Source of the DNA: Bryobacteraceae bacterium
Lineage (GTDB): Bacteria > Acidobacteriota > Terriglobia > Bryobacterales > Bryobacteraceae
Length of the DNA stretch: 64,000 bases
Assembly: GCA_019187195.1 (NCBI GenBank)
Contig: JABAQT010000017.1
Location: 26,864 to 90,863, forward strand
Direction: 5' to 3'
The first letter of the stretch is position 1, and each line of letters starts with the position of its first letter. Made by a program: the position numbers and the translations under genes. Positions 38,050 to 46,215 of this stretch are shown piece after piece. The notes beneath the pieces are model-generated. The model was given only the letters and a program-made list of their open reading frames with translations, ran no database searches and was not told where the DNA came from.

Positions 38050-39900
38050 ATGTCGCTGAGAACGCGGCTTCTTGTCCTTATTGTCCTGCTGGTCACGGTG
38101 ATCGTGACGCTGCTGTCGGCGATGAATCTGGACAGTCTGGTGAAGAATTGGTCCACCGGTGTGATGGAGCGGTCGGAGCTGGTGGCGCGGCAGGTGAAAA
38201 GCGTGGTGCTGGCGCGCATTGGGGAGCGCTCGGCGCAAGTCATTCCTCCGCCACGTTCGCTCGAGGAGAACAAGCTGCTTTGGACGCGAATCGTCTCCAA
38301 TGACCAGGAGCTCGAGGAACTCATCCGCGCGACGATGACGAACGCGAGCATGATCGTGGAGATCAACGTATCGGGTGAACTCGGCGAGATCCTGGTGACA
38401 TCGAACCCGACGCGGAAAGGCAAAATCGTCCGGAACCTTCCCTCGTTCGAGGAGTGGAGATCGCGGGAGGTGACGGACAGGCTGCTCGAGTTGTCACGCG
38501 AGCAGCAGGACTATGAGGTGACCCTGCCGCTCGGAGTGCCGCAGCAGAAACTGCCGATTTTCACCATTCAGGTTGTGGTGTCGAGCGTCTTCCTGCGGGA
38601 CGCCATCCTGCCGCAAGTGTACAAACTGGGTCTCGTATCGGTAGTGTCGCTGCTGCTCTCGATTCTATTCGGAGCCTTCTCCGCCAATCTGGCGATCGGG
38701 CCGCTAACCAGCATCAGCAAGGAACTGGACCGCATTGCGAGCGGGGGCCAGAACCGGGATGAGAAAGACGTGCTCGGGAAGACGCGCGAGCTGGCAATTG
38801 TCCAATCGAAGCTCAATCTGCTGGGGCAACAGATACGCGGCGCGCAGGAGGACGTCACGCACATGCGGAGCAATATCGAATCGTTGATGGCGCGCATGGA
38901 TGACGCGGTACTGCTGTTTGACAAATCGGACCAACTGATCATGGCGGGGCCGGCCGCGGAGAGGATGCTGGGCGTCAATATCGCGGGGATAACGGGGAAG
39001 AAGCTGGAGGAGATATTTCCGGCCGCATCGCCTCTGGGGAGCGCCATCCAACAATCGGTCCGTCTGGGGAAGCCGGCGCACGATTACCTGGTGAATCTCG
39101 AGAGGGAAGGGAAGCCGGGGGCGCGGTTGCTGATGAGCGTGGATCCGCTGGCGGACCGCAGCGGGACACTGATCACGCTGCGCGATGCGGAATCACGGCG
39201 GCAGTTGGCGAGCCAGATCGACATTTCGCGGCGGCTGGCGGCTATCAGCCGGCTTACGGGAGGGGTGGCGCATGAGATCAAGAATCCGCTGAATTCGATC
39301 GCCTTGCGGCTGGAGTTGCTGCGGAGCCGGGTGGCGGAGCAGAATCCGGACGCGCACGGGGAGATCGACGTGATCTCGCAGGAGATCCGGCGGCTGGACC
39401 GGGTGGTAAAAACGTTTCTCGATTTCACGCGGCCGGTGGATTTGGCCGTGGAAGAAGTGGATCTAGCCGCTCTCGCCCGGGAGGTGACAGCGCTCGTCAG
39501 GCCGCAGGCGACGATGCATAAGGTGAACCTGCAGTTTTCGGCCGAGCCGGAAAGAATCGTGATTCGGGGCGACCGCGACCTGCTGAAGCAGGCCATTCTG
39601 AATGTGGTGATGAACGGAATTGAAGCAATGCGGTCGGGAGGCAACCTGGTGGTGAAGGCGCGGCTGAGCGCGGAACACGGAATCCTGACGATTCAGGACG
39701 ACGGGCCGGGCATTCCGGAGGGAAACATGAACAAAGTATTCCAACTCTACTTTACAACCAAGGAGAAGGGTTCCGGCATTGGACTTGCAATGACGTTCCG
39801 GGCAGTCCAACTGCACAATGGTACAATCGACTTCACCAGTGAAGCGGGCAAGGGAACCGTGTTCCGGCTGCAGTTTCCAGTGTCAGCCGAGTTTGCCTGA
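38050..39900 (+). CDS. membrane sensor histidine kinase, partner of the NtrC-type regulator
   Basis: A 616-residue kinase. An N-terminal membrane helix (LLVLIVLLVTVIVTLLSAM) and a second near residue 195 (VSVVSLLLSILFGAF) enclose a periplasmic sensor domain. HAMP-like sequence, a PAS-like domain (DDAVLLFDKSDQLIMAGPAA), the dimerisation helix with His ~408 in GGVAHEIKNPLNSI and an ATPase domain (NVVMNGIEAM, DDGPGIPEGN, KGSGIGLAM) follow. It belongs to the NtrB/AtoS-type group and is the natural partner of the upstream regulator. The signal is unknown. Confidence 0.95.
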   Translation: MSLRTRLLVLIVLLVTVIVTLLSAMNLDSLVKNWSTGVMERSELVARQVKSVVLARIGERSAQVIPPPRSLEENKLLWTRIVSNDQELEELIRATMTNASMIVEINVSGELGEILVTSNPTRKGKIVRNLPSFEEWRSREVTDRLLELSREQQDYEVTLPLGVPQQKLPIFTIQVVVSSVFLRDAILPQVYKLGLVSVVSLLLSILFGAFSANLAIGPLTSISKELDRIASGGQNRDEKDVLGKTRELAIVQSKLNLLGQQIRGAQEDVTHMRSNIESLMARMDDAVLLFDKSDQLIMAGPAAERMLGVNIAGITGKKLEEIFPAASPLGSAIQQSVRLGKPAHDYLVNLEREGKPGARLLMSVDPLADRSGTLITLRDAESRRQLASQIDISRRLAAISRLTGGVAHEIKNPLNSIALRLELLRSRVAEQNPDAHGEIDVISQEIRRLDRVVKTFLDFTRPVDLAVEEVDLAALAREVTALVRPQATMHKVNLQFSAEPERIVIRGDRDLLKQAILNVVMNGIEAMRSGGNLVVKARLSAEHGILTIQDDGPGIPEGNMNKVFQLYFTTKEKGSGIGLAMTFRAVQLHNGTIDFTSEAGKGTVFRLQFPVSAEFA

Positions 39901-39919
39901 TCGCGAGTATTCAGAATCC

Positions 39920-40510
39920 ATGACAAGTCGTAGCAGTTGCTGGATGTTCGTGGCGGCCTTGGCGGTGCTGGCGCCTGCTTGTCACAGGAAGCATCCGCGT
40001 AACCCTCCTCCGGCTCCGGTGGTGCTTGTGCCCGCTGAACCACCCAAGGAAGTTCCACCGCTGCCGTCCGCTCCCGGAATCCACACTCCGCCGCCCAAGC
40101 AGCCTCCGGTGAATGTCAAGGTAGAGGCGCCGCCGCCGCCGGTTCCGCAGAAGAAGCGGCGTACACGAGGCGCCAGGAAGGCGGAGGCGAAGGTTAGCGA
40201 ACCTCCGGTTGTCGAGAGCACTCCGGCGGCTCCGGCCCCCGCTCCCGTGCCAAGGCTGGGGCAGATTCTCACGCCCGAGGAGTCGAAGGATTATACGCGG
40301 CGGCTGGAAGCAGCGCTCGATCATGTGAAGAACGCGCTGGTAATCATCGAGGGGAAAGCGCTGGACCGGCAGAACAAGGAGACGGCGGACCGGATCAGGA
40401 GTTTTGTCGCGCAGGCGGAGCAGGCGCGGGATCAGGATCTCGTCAGCGCAGTCAGCCTTGCTGAACGAGCGGACCTTCTCTCGCGAGACCTGCTCGACCG
40501 CCTGCGTTAA
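39920..40510 (+). CDS. proline-rich putative lipoprotein
   Basis: A 196-residue exported protein starting MTSRSSCWMFVAALAVLAPAC. The cysteine at residue 21 fits a lipoprotein signal. A long Pro/Ala/Lys-rich spacer (repeated PPPAPV, PPPPVPQKKRRTRG) follows, then a helical C-terminal domain (YTRRLEAALDHVKNALVIIEG and a continuation). The spacer would let the C-terminal helices reach into the periplasm, perhaps across peptidoglycan. It lies 20 bases after the histidine kinase gene and converges on an OmpA-family lipoprotein gene, so it may belong to the envelope-stress group. Confidence 0.68.
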   Translation: MTSRSSCWMFVAALAVLAPACHRKHPRNPPPAPVVLVPAEPPKEVPPLPSAPGIHTPPPKQPPVNVKVEAPPPPVPQKKRRTRGARKAEAKVSEPPVVESTPAAPAPAPVPRLGQILTPEESKDYTRRLEAALDHVKNALVIIEGKALDRQNKETADRIRSFVAQAEQARDQDLVSAVSLAERADLLSRDLLDRLR

Positions 40511-40543
40511 TGGGCAGAGGCGTGAGGGAGGAGACGCTACGCT

Positions 40544-41317
40544 CTACCGCAAGTGCGCCGAAGTGAGTGCGGAGGAAGGCTCGACCTCCGGCGCGAAGAG
40601 ACGAATTTCAACCCGGCGGTTTTGCCGCCGTCCTTCAGCCGTGCGATTGCTGCCAACCGGCGCCGAGCTTCCGGCTCCGATCAGATGAATGGTGCGCAGC
40701 GGGACCTTCTGTTCCGCCGTCAGATAGCGGACGACTGACTCGGCACGGCGCTGGCTCAGCAGAAGGTTTGCGCCCCGCGAGCCTTTGTTATCGGTGAATC
40801 CTTCAATTTCGAAAACGAATTTCTTTCTGGAGAGGGCGTCCTGGGCGATTTCATCGAGCAATGATTTTGCATCGTCGTCGAGGTCGCTTTTCCCGGTGTG
40901 GAACAAGACGCTGGAGGTTTTTGCGAGTTTCAGATTATCGATGGCATCGACGTACTGTTTCAACTGGGTGGCGCGGGTTTCGGTAAGGGCGCGGTTCTCA
41001 GCAGCCTGCTGCTGCGCTTTCCGGGCTTCTTCACCCGCCTGTTGAGTCTGGGAACTCACCTGGTCGAGGCGTTGGGAAGTCTTCGAGAGGCTGGAATCGA
41101 GATCGAGGACGCGCTCCCTGGTCTTGTTCAGGTCGCCTTCGAGTGTATCGATAGTCTTTGCCTGTTCATTTGATTTGCGCTCCACCACAATGACCCGCTG
41201 TTCGACCGGGTTGATCCGGTTCGTAACGAATTTCTTGGTGGCGCACCCGGTTCCGAGGATGCTGAGTAAGGAGGCCGACGAAATGGCAATGGCGACGGCG
41301 TATTGGACAGACCGCAT
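40544..41317 (-). CDS. OmpA-family lipoprotein with coiled coil
   Basis: A 257-residue protein with a lipoprotein signal (SASLLSILGTGC), a long coiled coil at residues ~40-135 (VIVVERKSNEQAKTIDTLEG and following heptads) and a C-terminal OmpA peptidoglycan-binding domain (VLFHTGKSDLDDDAKSLLDE, IEGFTDNKGSRGANLLLSQR, RRQNRRVEIRLF). It should anchor the outer membrane to peptidoglycan as Pal does. The ATG at 41317 was chosen because the signal begins there; upstream in-frame residues are not needed. Confidence 0.88.
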   Translation of the reverse strand: MRSVQYAVAIAISSASLLSILGTGCATKKFVTNRINPVEQRVIVVERKSNEQAKTIDTLEGDLNKTRERVLDLDSSLSKTSQRLDQVSSQTQQAGEEARKAQQQAAENRALTETRATQLKQYVDAIDNLKLAKTSSVLFHTGKSDLDDDAKSLLDEIAQDALSRKKFVFEIEGFTDNKGSRGANLLLSQRRAESVVRYLTAEQKVPLRTIHLIGAGSSAPVGSNRTAEGRRQNRRVEIRLFAPEVEPSSALTSAHLR

Positions 41318-41490
41318 GCTCTTATCCCTCAGACAAATCAATTCCATCAACGAGTTCACCGGCGGCGGCAACGCTCGGAGGGAGACGTTTCAGGGAGCCG
41401 CCACCGGCAAACGTGCCCGCGGGAGAAACCACGGGAGGCTGCGACGGAAGAAGCCGGGAAGAGTAAAAATTGCCGGGAGAGGAAAATTTT

Positions 41491-41512
41491 TCTGCTCATG
41501 CTCTAGCAGAAG
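41491..41512. other. hairpin upstream of the NfrB-like gene
   Basis: TTCTGCT (41491-41497) and AGCAGAA (41506-41512) form a 7-base-pair stem with an 8-base loop, directly after an A/T-rich stretch. It lies about 85 bases before the GTG start of the NfrB-like gene. No known riboswitch consensus was found in the rest of the 280-base gap. A regulatory leader or operator is possible. Confidence 0.4.
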
Positions 41513-41597
41513 TACCCGAATTTAAAACCCTTACGCCGATTCAACCGCATCTGGCTCAAGGAGAGGCAATCGGCGGGCCAATTCGCGGCGGCATCAG

Positions 41598-43457
41598 GTG
41601 AAGAGAGTTTCGCGCGGGTGGAAGCACTTTCCTTTCTTGGACACAGTCATTCTCCTGTTCCCGAATCAGGTTGATCCGTGGGTGGAGTCGATCGTCGTTC
41701 CGCTGGCCGTTTGGATCCTGATCAGTGGGCTGGATGACCTTTTCGTGGACGCAGTCTGTCTGTTTACCTGGATTTCGCAAAGGACGCTGATTCGCCCCGC
41801 GGATCAGGCAGTGGAACGGGAAGCGGCGCTGGCCGCGCCGCAGAAGAGGACCGCCATTCTGGTTCCGCTGTGGAAGGAAGACGGGGTGATCCGGCAGATG
41901 GTGCGGAACAACGCGTCGAGAATCGAGTATCTGAGATACGACTTTTTCATTGGCGTGTACCCAAACGATCCGGCGACGCTCGAGGCCGTGCATGAGCTCG
42001 AGATGTGCTTCCCCAATGTCCACATGGCGGTTTGCGGCAGCAAGGGACCGACGTCCAAAGCCGACTGCCTGAACTGGATCTACGAGCGCATGCTCGACTT
42101 CGAACGGAATCACCAGGACCGGTTCGAAATCGTCATTACCCATGACGCCGAGGATGTCATTCATCCCGAGGCGCTGCATTGGATCAACTACTACTGCGAC
42201 GTGTACGACATGGTGCAGGCTCCGGTCCTTCCCCTCCCAACCCCGATGAGCCAATGGACTCACGGGCTCTATTGCGATGAATTCGCGGAGTTTCAGACGA
42301 AGGATATGCCCGGGCGGCAGATTCTGGGCGGGTTCATCCCGTCAAATGGAGTGGGTACGGGATTCACGCGCTGGGCGCTCGATCAACTGGCGGCGAGAGA
42401 CGGCCGGATCTTCGAGCCGGACTGCCTGACCGAGGACTATGAGAACGGATTGCGGCTACACTTTCTCGGCTGCCCGCAACTGTTCATGCCCGTGCGGTTC
42501 CATCGTCAGGAACCGATGGCAACCAGGGAGTACTTTCCGCAGACGGCGGCGGCGGCTATCCGGCAGCGGACCAGATGGGTGACGGGGATTGCGCTGCAGA
42601 GCTGGCAGCGGCACGGGTGGCGAGGCGGCATCGGCACGCGTTACTGGCTGTTTCGGGACCGTAAGGGATTGATCGGAAACCCTGTCAGCATGTTGACGAC
42701 ATTGCTGACCTGTTACGGGCTGGTCACGCTAGGATTCAGCCGCATAACGGGCGCGCCGTGGGGACTGGCGGCGATTGGAGAATCCGCGCGGATGCTGTGG
42801 TTGCTGGGCTCGACGACGACGCTTCAATTCGTTCACCTGGGGGTTCGCGCGTGGTGTACTTCGCGGGTGTATGGCTGGCGGTTCGCGGCGGGGGTGCCCG
42901 TCCGCGCCATCTACGGCAACTACATCAATTTTCGCGCCACGGCGGGGGCTCTCTACAGGTACATCGTGTCGCGGGTTCGCGGGCAGCCGCTCGCCTGGCT
43001 CAAGACCGACCACAGCTATCCGTCCCTTCCGGCGGCGGCCGCGCGGCGCCCGATCGGGCAGATACTGATCACGGCCGGCCGTCTGACCCCGGAGCAACTG
43101 GAGTGGGCCTTGCGGACGAAACCCCGGAATCAGCGGCTGGGTGAATACCTTGTGGCCATGAGGATGTTGACGGAGGAGCAGGTGTACCAGGCGCTGAGCC
43201 TTCAATCGAGCCTGCCTTTCAGCCATCTCGATCCTCGCCGTATCCGGCCGGGGGTGGCGCGAGCCTTTCCGGCTCATGTCCTCGACACATGGCGTGTGCT
43301 GCCGTTTCAGGTGGCGGGGGGATTTCTTTTCCTGGCATCGGCGGAACCGCCGGCCCCGGAACTTACCCGCGAACTGGCGCGGTTTACCAAATTGACACTT
43401 CGATTCCAGTTGGTGACGGCAAGCAACCTGGAACGGTTGCGGGGCGAGTTGCTGTAA
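41598..43457 (+). CDS. NfrB-like family 2 glycosyltransferase with MshEN domain
   Basis: A 619-residue inner-membrane glycosyltransferase similar in layout to E. coli NfrB, which serves exopolysaccharide export and phage N4 adsorption. Membrane segments at the N-terminus and around residues 360-400 flank a GT2 domain with THDAED (metal-binding acidic motif), the acceptor Asp in DCLTEDYENGLRL and the QRTRW motif. The last ~130 residues (RPIGQILITAGRLTPEQLEW, QALSLQSSLPFSHLDP) form a GspE N-terminal/MshEN-type domain, a fold that often binds c-di-GMP. The start is a GTG at 41598. An NfrA-like outer-membrane partner is not seen nearby. Confidence 0.88.
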   Translation: MKRVSRGWKHFPFLDTVILLFPNQVDPWVESIVVPLAVWILISGLDDLFVDAVCLFTWISQRTLIRPADQAVEREAALAAPQKRTAILVPLWKEDGVIRQMVRNNASRIEYLRYDFFIGVYPNDPATLEAVHELEMCFPNVHMAVCGSKGPTSKADCLNWIYERMLDFERNHQDRFEIVITHDAEDVIHPEALHWINYYCDVYDMVQAPVLPLPTPMSQWTHGLYCDEFAEFQTKDMPGRQILGGFIPSNGVGTGFTRWALDQLAARDGRIFEPDCLTEDYENGLRLHFLGCPQLFMPVRFHRQEPMATREYFPQTAAAAIRQRTRWVTGIALQSWQRHGWRGGIGTRYWLFRDRKGLIGNPVSMLTTLLTCYGLVTLGFSRITGAPWGLAAIGESARMLWLLGSTTTLQFVHLGVRAWCTSRVYGWRFAAGVPVRAIYGNYINFRATAGALYRYIVSRVRGQPLAWLKTDHSYPSLPAAAARRPIGQILITAGRLTPEQLEWALRTKPRNQRLGEYLVAMRMLTEEQVYQALSLQSSLPFSHLDPRRIRPGVARAFPAHVLDTWRVLPFQVAGGFLFLASAEPPAPELTRELARFTKLTLRFQLVTASNLERLRGELL

Positions 43458-43488
43458 ACGCGCGGACAGCCGGGCGCAAGAACAGAAA

Positions 43489-44115
43489 TGGTTCCAAGTG
43501 ACCTGCTTCCCGGTGCTGCTCAACCCGCCGTGCATGCCCGGCGTGAGCGTGGCGGAATGCCTTGCGGGGCAGCGTCTCCCTTGCTCGACGCGCCCGTTTT
43601 CGACGGACGCGCTTCGATGCTCCGAAGTCTGCCAGCCAACCAGACAACCCGAAGCGCGGCTGCTCATACCGGCCTTTCGCTCCTCCACATGGACTTACCG
43701 TCTCCGGCTTGCCCAGGCGGGCTCTTCACTCCCGGCCTGATATTTCGCCTGCCGCGGCGCGTCAGGGAGCGGGTCCGTTCGGTCATCCTCTCCCGGCCTC
43801 GACCGTTTCCGGTCTCGGGGCCGATCCACGAAGACTCCCCGTTACCCGCGCTGAACGAACCGCTTCCCGCCTCTCCCTCCACCGCCGCTCCCCTCCGGGA
43901 CTTTCATCCCTCGGGATCCTGGCCTTAAAGGCCCTGCAGCCCTCCCGGGTCGCACACGCGCACGGTGATGGCACTGGCGGGAACGCTTACCGGTGGACGC
44001 CGCCCGATTTTCCTTCACTCCCCTTCAGCGGGCATTGGTATGCGCTGTCGGATCATCGTTCCGGAATCGCTACGGCCTTAACCGGCTTCGCCGTTCCGTG
44101 TGCCTCTTGGAACCA
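43489..44115 (-). ncRNA. candidate large structured RNA or decayed ribozyme element
   Basis: This gene-free stretch is bracketed by a 10-base inverted repeat (TGGTTCCAAG at 43489-43498, CTTGGAACCA at 44106-44115). Several hairpins are visible inside: GACCG/CGGTC at 43801-43814 with a GAAA loop on the minus strand, CCGT/ACGG at 43594-43606 with an outer GCG/CGC, GCCC/GGGC at 43711-43722, GGGA/TCCC at 43897-43910 and ACGGC/GCCGT at 44072-44094. Bases 43861-43920 are 46/60 pyrimidine on the plus strand, so the purine-rich RNA would be transcribed from the minus strand. No protein-like frame, reverse transcriptase or HNH gene is present. RNase P and tmRNA motifs were not found. Confidence 0.5.
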
Positions 44116-44307
44116 CCCCCATCTTGCACCGCGCGAGGCGTTCGCGGCAAGAGAAAAGAGCATCCCGCGCTATGTTTCCACAGTTTTTTATCTTACCTAT
44201 TTACATTCGGATACGATGAAGCCGCGGTGAAAATCCTGTGAATAAAACGCTCTTGAATTGAAATGTTTGCCAGGGGTCTCCGCCCGAGCGCGGGCGCGCC
44301 ATCCGAC

Positions 44308-45156
44308 TCAGGAATGAGAGTTTGCAATCGGCCAGTTGGGAAAAGGATTGGCGCGGCCCGCGCGGGAGTCCTCTATCAGAGCGTCGATGCGGGTCCGTCT
44401 GCGGTACAGCCGTTCGAGCAGTTGTTCGAGCAACTCTCTGTCTCCGTTCAGCCACCATTCGGGGACCTGGCGGTAAGCGCGGTCGAGAATTTCCGGCGGA
44501 AAGTTCCGCACCCAGTCAAGCCAGGGCTGAAACGAGTCAAGGCTCCGGATGCCTTCGTACACGAGTTGACGGCAGTAAAGACCGGCGAGCGGGGACTCCT
44601 CGAGTAACCAATGGGGGCCGCCAAAGACGTATCCGTGGTCCATCATCAGGGCGACAAAGCCCTCTTTTCCGGCTCCGGGCGCCGGGTCGCGGAAATCCTT
44701 CAACCGTGCGCGAAAGAAAACGCACTGACGGGAGTCGACATTGTGCACCCACTTGTCGAAGACGAGGATCCCAGCAAAATCGCGAATGTTGCCCACGGTG
44801 CGCAGCAAGGCATCCGGGAGGTAGTCATAGATAACGAACCTGCCGGGATCGACGGGCATGCGGGAGCCGAAGTGGACGCCGGGGACGACAGGTTCGGCGC
44901 GGTTGCCGGTGGAGATAGTGGTTTCGGGGTGGGCGGCAAGAAACCGCTCACTGAGGTGGATCATCGCGACTTTCGGCGACGGGATCCGGAGGTGGTCGAG
45001 CAGGACGCTTGAGACCCATTCGTTGACCAGGACGCGGCGGTGCTGCGGGTTCTGCTTCACTTTCACTACGTAGTGGTGGCCGTCGTCCGCGGTGATGAGG
45101 TGGGCCTGGGCGCCGCCGCGCATTTTCCGGATCCAGGATATGGCTTCGAGAGGCAT
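44308..45156 (-). CDS. HipA-like kinase-fold protein
   Basis: A 282-residue soluble protein with the HipA/PI-kinase-like fold. Visible elements are the nucleotide-binding Lys in HHYVVKVKQN, the catalytic loop FDKWVHNVDSRQ (Asp and Asn) and the metal-binding Asp in LMMDHG. Length and motif order fit the HipA_2-type group, which lacks the N-terminal subdomain of toxin HipA. No HipB-like antitoxin gene is adjacent. A small gene starts 30 bases away on the opposite strand. Substrate is unknown and it may not be a toxin. Confidence 0.8.
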   Translation of the reverse strand: MPLEAISWIRKMRGGAQAHLITADDGHHYVVKVKQNPQHRRVLVNEWVSSVLLDHLRIPSPKVAMIHLSERFLAAHPETTISTGNRAEPVVPGVHFGSRMPVDPGRFVIYDYLPDALLRTVGNIRDFAGILVFDKWVHNVDSRQCVFFRARLKDFRDPAPGAGKEGFVALMMDHGYVFGGPHWLLEESPLAGLYCRQLVYEGIRSLDSFQPWLDWVRNFPPEILDRAYRQVPEWWLNGDRELLEQLLERLYRRRTRIDALIEDSRAGRANPFPNWPIANSHS

Positions 45157-45186
45157 CAGGGGAAGCGAAAGGATACACTAATCTCT

Positions 45187-45423
45187 ATGGCTGAAGAAAC
45201 CACCCAAAGTAATCAGGAATCGAAGGAGGCGCGAGAGGGGCGGAACACCGACGAAGTCGCTCTCGAGATGATGAAATTCATTGCTCTCACAACAGGCTAC
45301 GGCAAGCCATCGGGGGCATCGGCCGGGTTCACGGGCAAGGCCGCGAAGGCGGGAACCGAGGAGTACGCTGAAGCCCTGCTCCAGTTGTTTGACCGCTGCC
45401 GCCGGGCGGTGCGCAACCGTTGA
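45187..45423 (+). CDS. small hypothetical protein divergent from HipA-like gene
   Basis: A 78-residue soluble protein beginning MAEETTQSNQESKEAREGRN. The N-terminal third is polar and likely disordered, the rest helical (TDEVALEMMKFIALTTGYG, AGTEEYAEALLQLFDRCRRA). No DNA-binding motif of the HipB/Xre type is visible. Its start is only 30 bases from that of the HipA-like gene, so both promoters must overlap or lie within the genes. It ends before a strong hairpin at 45468. Confidence 0.65.
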   Translation: MAEETTQSNQESKEAREGRNTDEVALEMMKFIALTTGYGKPSGASAGFTGKAAKAGTEEYAEALLQLFDRCRRAVRNR

Positions 45424-45467
45424 CGCCGATCAAAGGGGGCGATTGCCTCCACTGGAGTCCACTGAAG

Positions 45468-45501
45468 ACGAAGCGCGCCCTCGACGAGCGGCGCGCTTCG
45501 T
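45468..45501. terminator. strong hairpin between convergent genes
   Basis: A perfect 12-base-pair stem (ACGAAGCGCGCC at 45468-45479 with GGCGCGCTTCGT at 45490-45501) around a 10-base loop lies between the small protein gene and the histone H1-like gene. Neither side has a convincing run of T, so it may stop transcription only weakly or protect mRNA 3' ends. Confidence 0.65.
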
Positions 45502-45534
45502 TGATAATCGTACTGCTTGGGAGAATCAGGCCCG

Positions 45535-46128
45535 TTATTTCTTCTTCGCCGGCTTTTTCACAGCCTTTCTGACTACCTTCTGAACCGCCTTCTTCGCGGC
45601 TTTCGCGGCGGGCGCTTTGGCGGCCTTCCTGACGGCTTTCGCGGGCGCCTTGGCGGCTTTCTTCACCGCCTTCTTCACCGCGGCTTTCGCGGCAGCCTTC
45701 CTCGCGGGAGCCTTCTTTGCCGGCGCTTTCTTCGCTGCTGCCTTCTTAGCGGCTGCCTTCTTTGCTGGTGCTTTCTTCGCTGCTTGTTTCACTACTGGTT
45801 TCACTGCCTTCTTTGTTGGTTTGGCGGATTTCTTGACGGCCTTCCTCGCCACTTTCTTTACGGGGGGAGCGGCGGCAGGGGCCGGAGTTTCCGCGGGAAC
45901 TTCCTCGCTGGACGGGGCAGGCTCCGCGGGTTCCGCGGAGGCAGCAGTTTCCGTAACCGTTACGCTTGTAATTTCCTCTTCCATCAGTTCCTCGTCATCT
46001 TCTCCGTAACTGTATTCCTTGATCACCGAAATGAGCTCAACATGCTCTTCGTCGTAATCGAAGTCGTCCATCCCGTCATCGGGAGACGCAACTTCGACAA
46101 ACATTTCCGGAGCATTCTGTTCGGGCAT
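45535..46128 (-). CDS. histone H1-like Lys/Ala-rich protein with acidic head
   Basis: A 197-residue protein of two contrasting halves. Residues 1-~90 are strongly acidic (DDFDYDEEHVELISVIKEY, GEDDEELMEEE), residues ~95-197 are a low-complexity repeat of Lys, Ala and Pro with many AKKA and KKAPAKK units, as in bacterial H1-like and C-terminal HU tails. The basic half should bind and condense DNA or RNA; the acidic head could self-inhibit or bind partners. The ATG at 46128 was chosen over an upstream GTG. Monocistronic, with its own hairpin downstream. Confidence 0.82.
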   Translation of the reverse strand: MPEQNAPEMFVEVASPDDGMDDFDYDEEHVELISVIKEYSYGEDDEELMEEEITSVTVTETAASAEPAEPAPSSEEVPAETPAPAAAPPVKKVARKAVKKSAKPTKKAVKPVVKQAAKKAPAKKAAAKKAAAKKAPAKKAPARKAAAKAAVKKAVKKAAKAPAKAVRKAAKAPAAKAAKKAVQKVVRKAVKKPAKKK

Positions 46129-46215
46129 GGTCACACCTAGAATACAACGTTTTTGCTAATAGGCAAGAGGAAAAGCGCCGACTGGCCAGCGAAATTTCCA
46201 GCGCGCGTCAGACGC

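Noticed and set aside
41318-41597. c-di-GMP riboswitch before the NfrB-like gene
   Set aside because: A GGCAAAC stretch is present, but the GACGCAAAGCC block and receptor of GEMM elements are not.
43489-44115. RNase P RNA or tmRNA
   Set aside because: A GGGATGAAAGTCCC stretch resembles part of RNase P, but the conserved ACAGAA-type blocks and tmRNA ends are absent.
43488-44241. Several overlapping small protein frames
   Set aside because: They overlap each other in different frames, have no ribosome binding sites or domains, and are Pro/Arg/Ser-rich shadows of a structured region.
45617-46009. Plus-strand frame rich in Ala and Phe
   Set aside because: It is the antisense reading of the Lys/Ala repeat of the histone H1-like gene.
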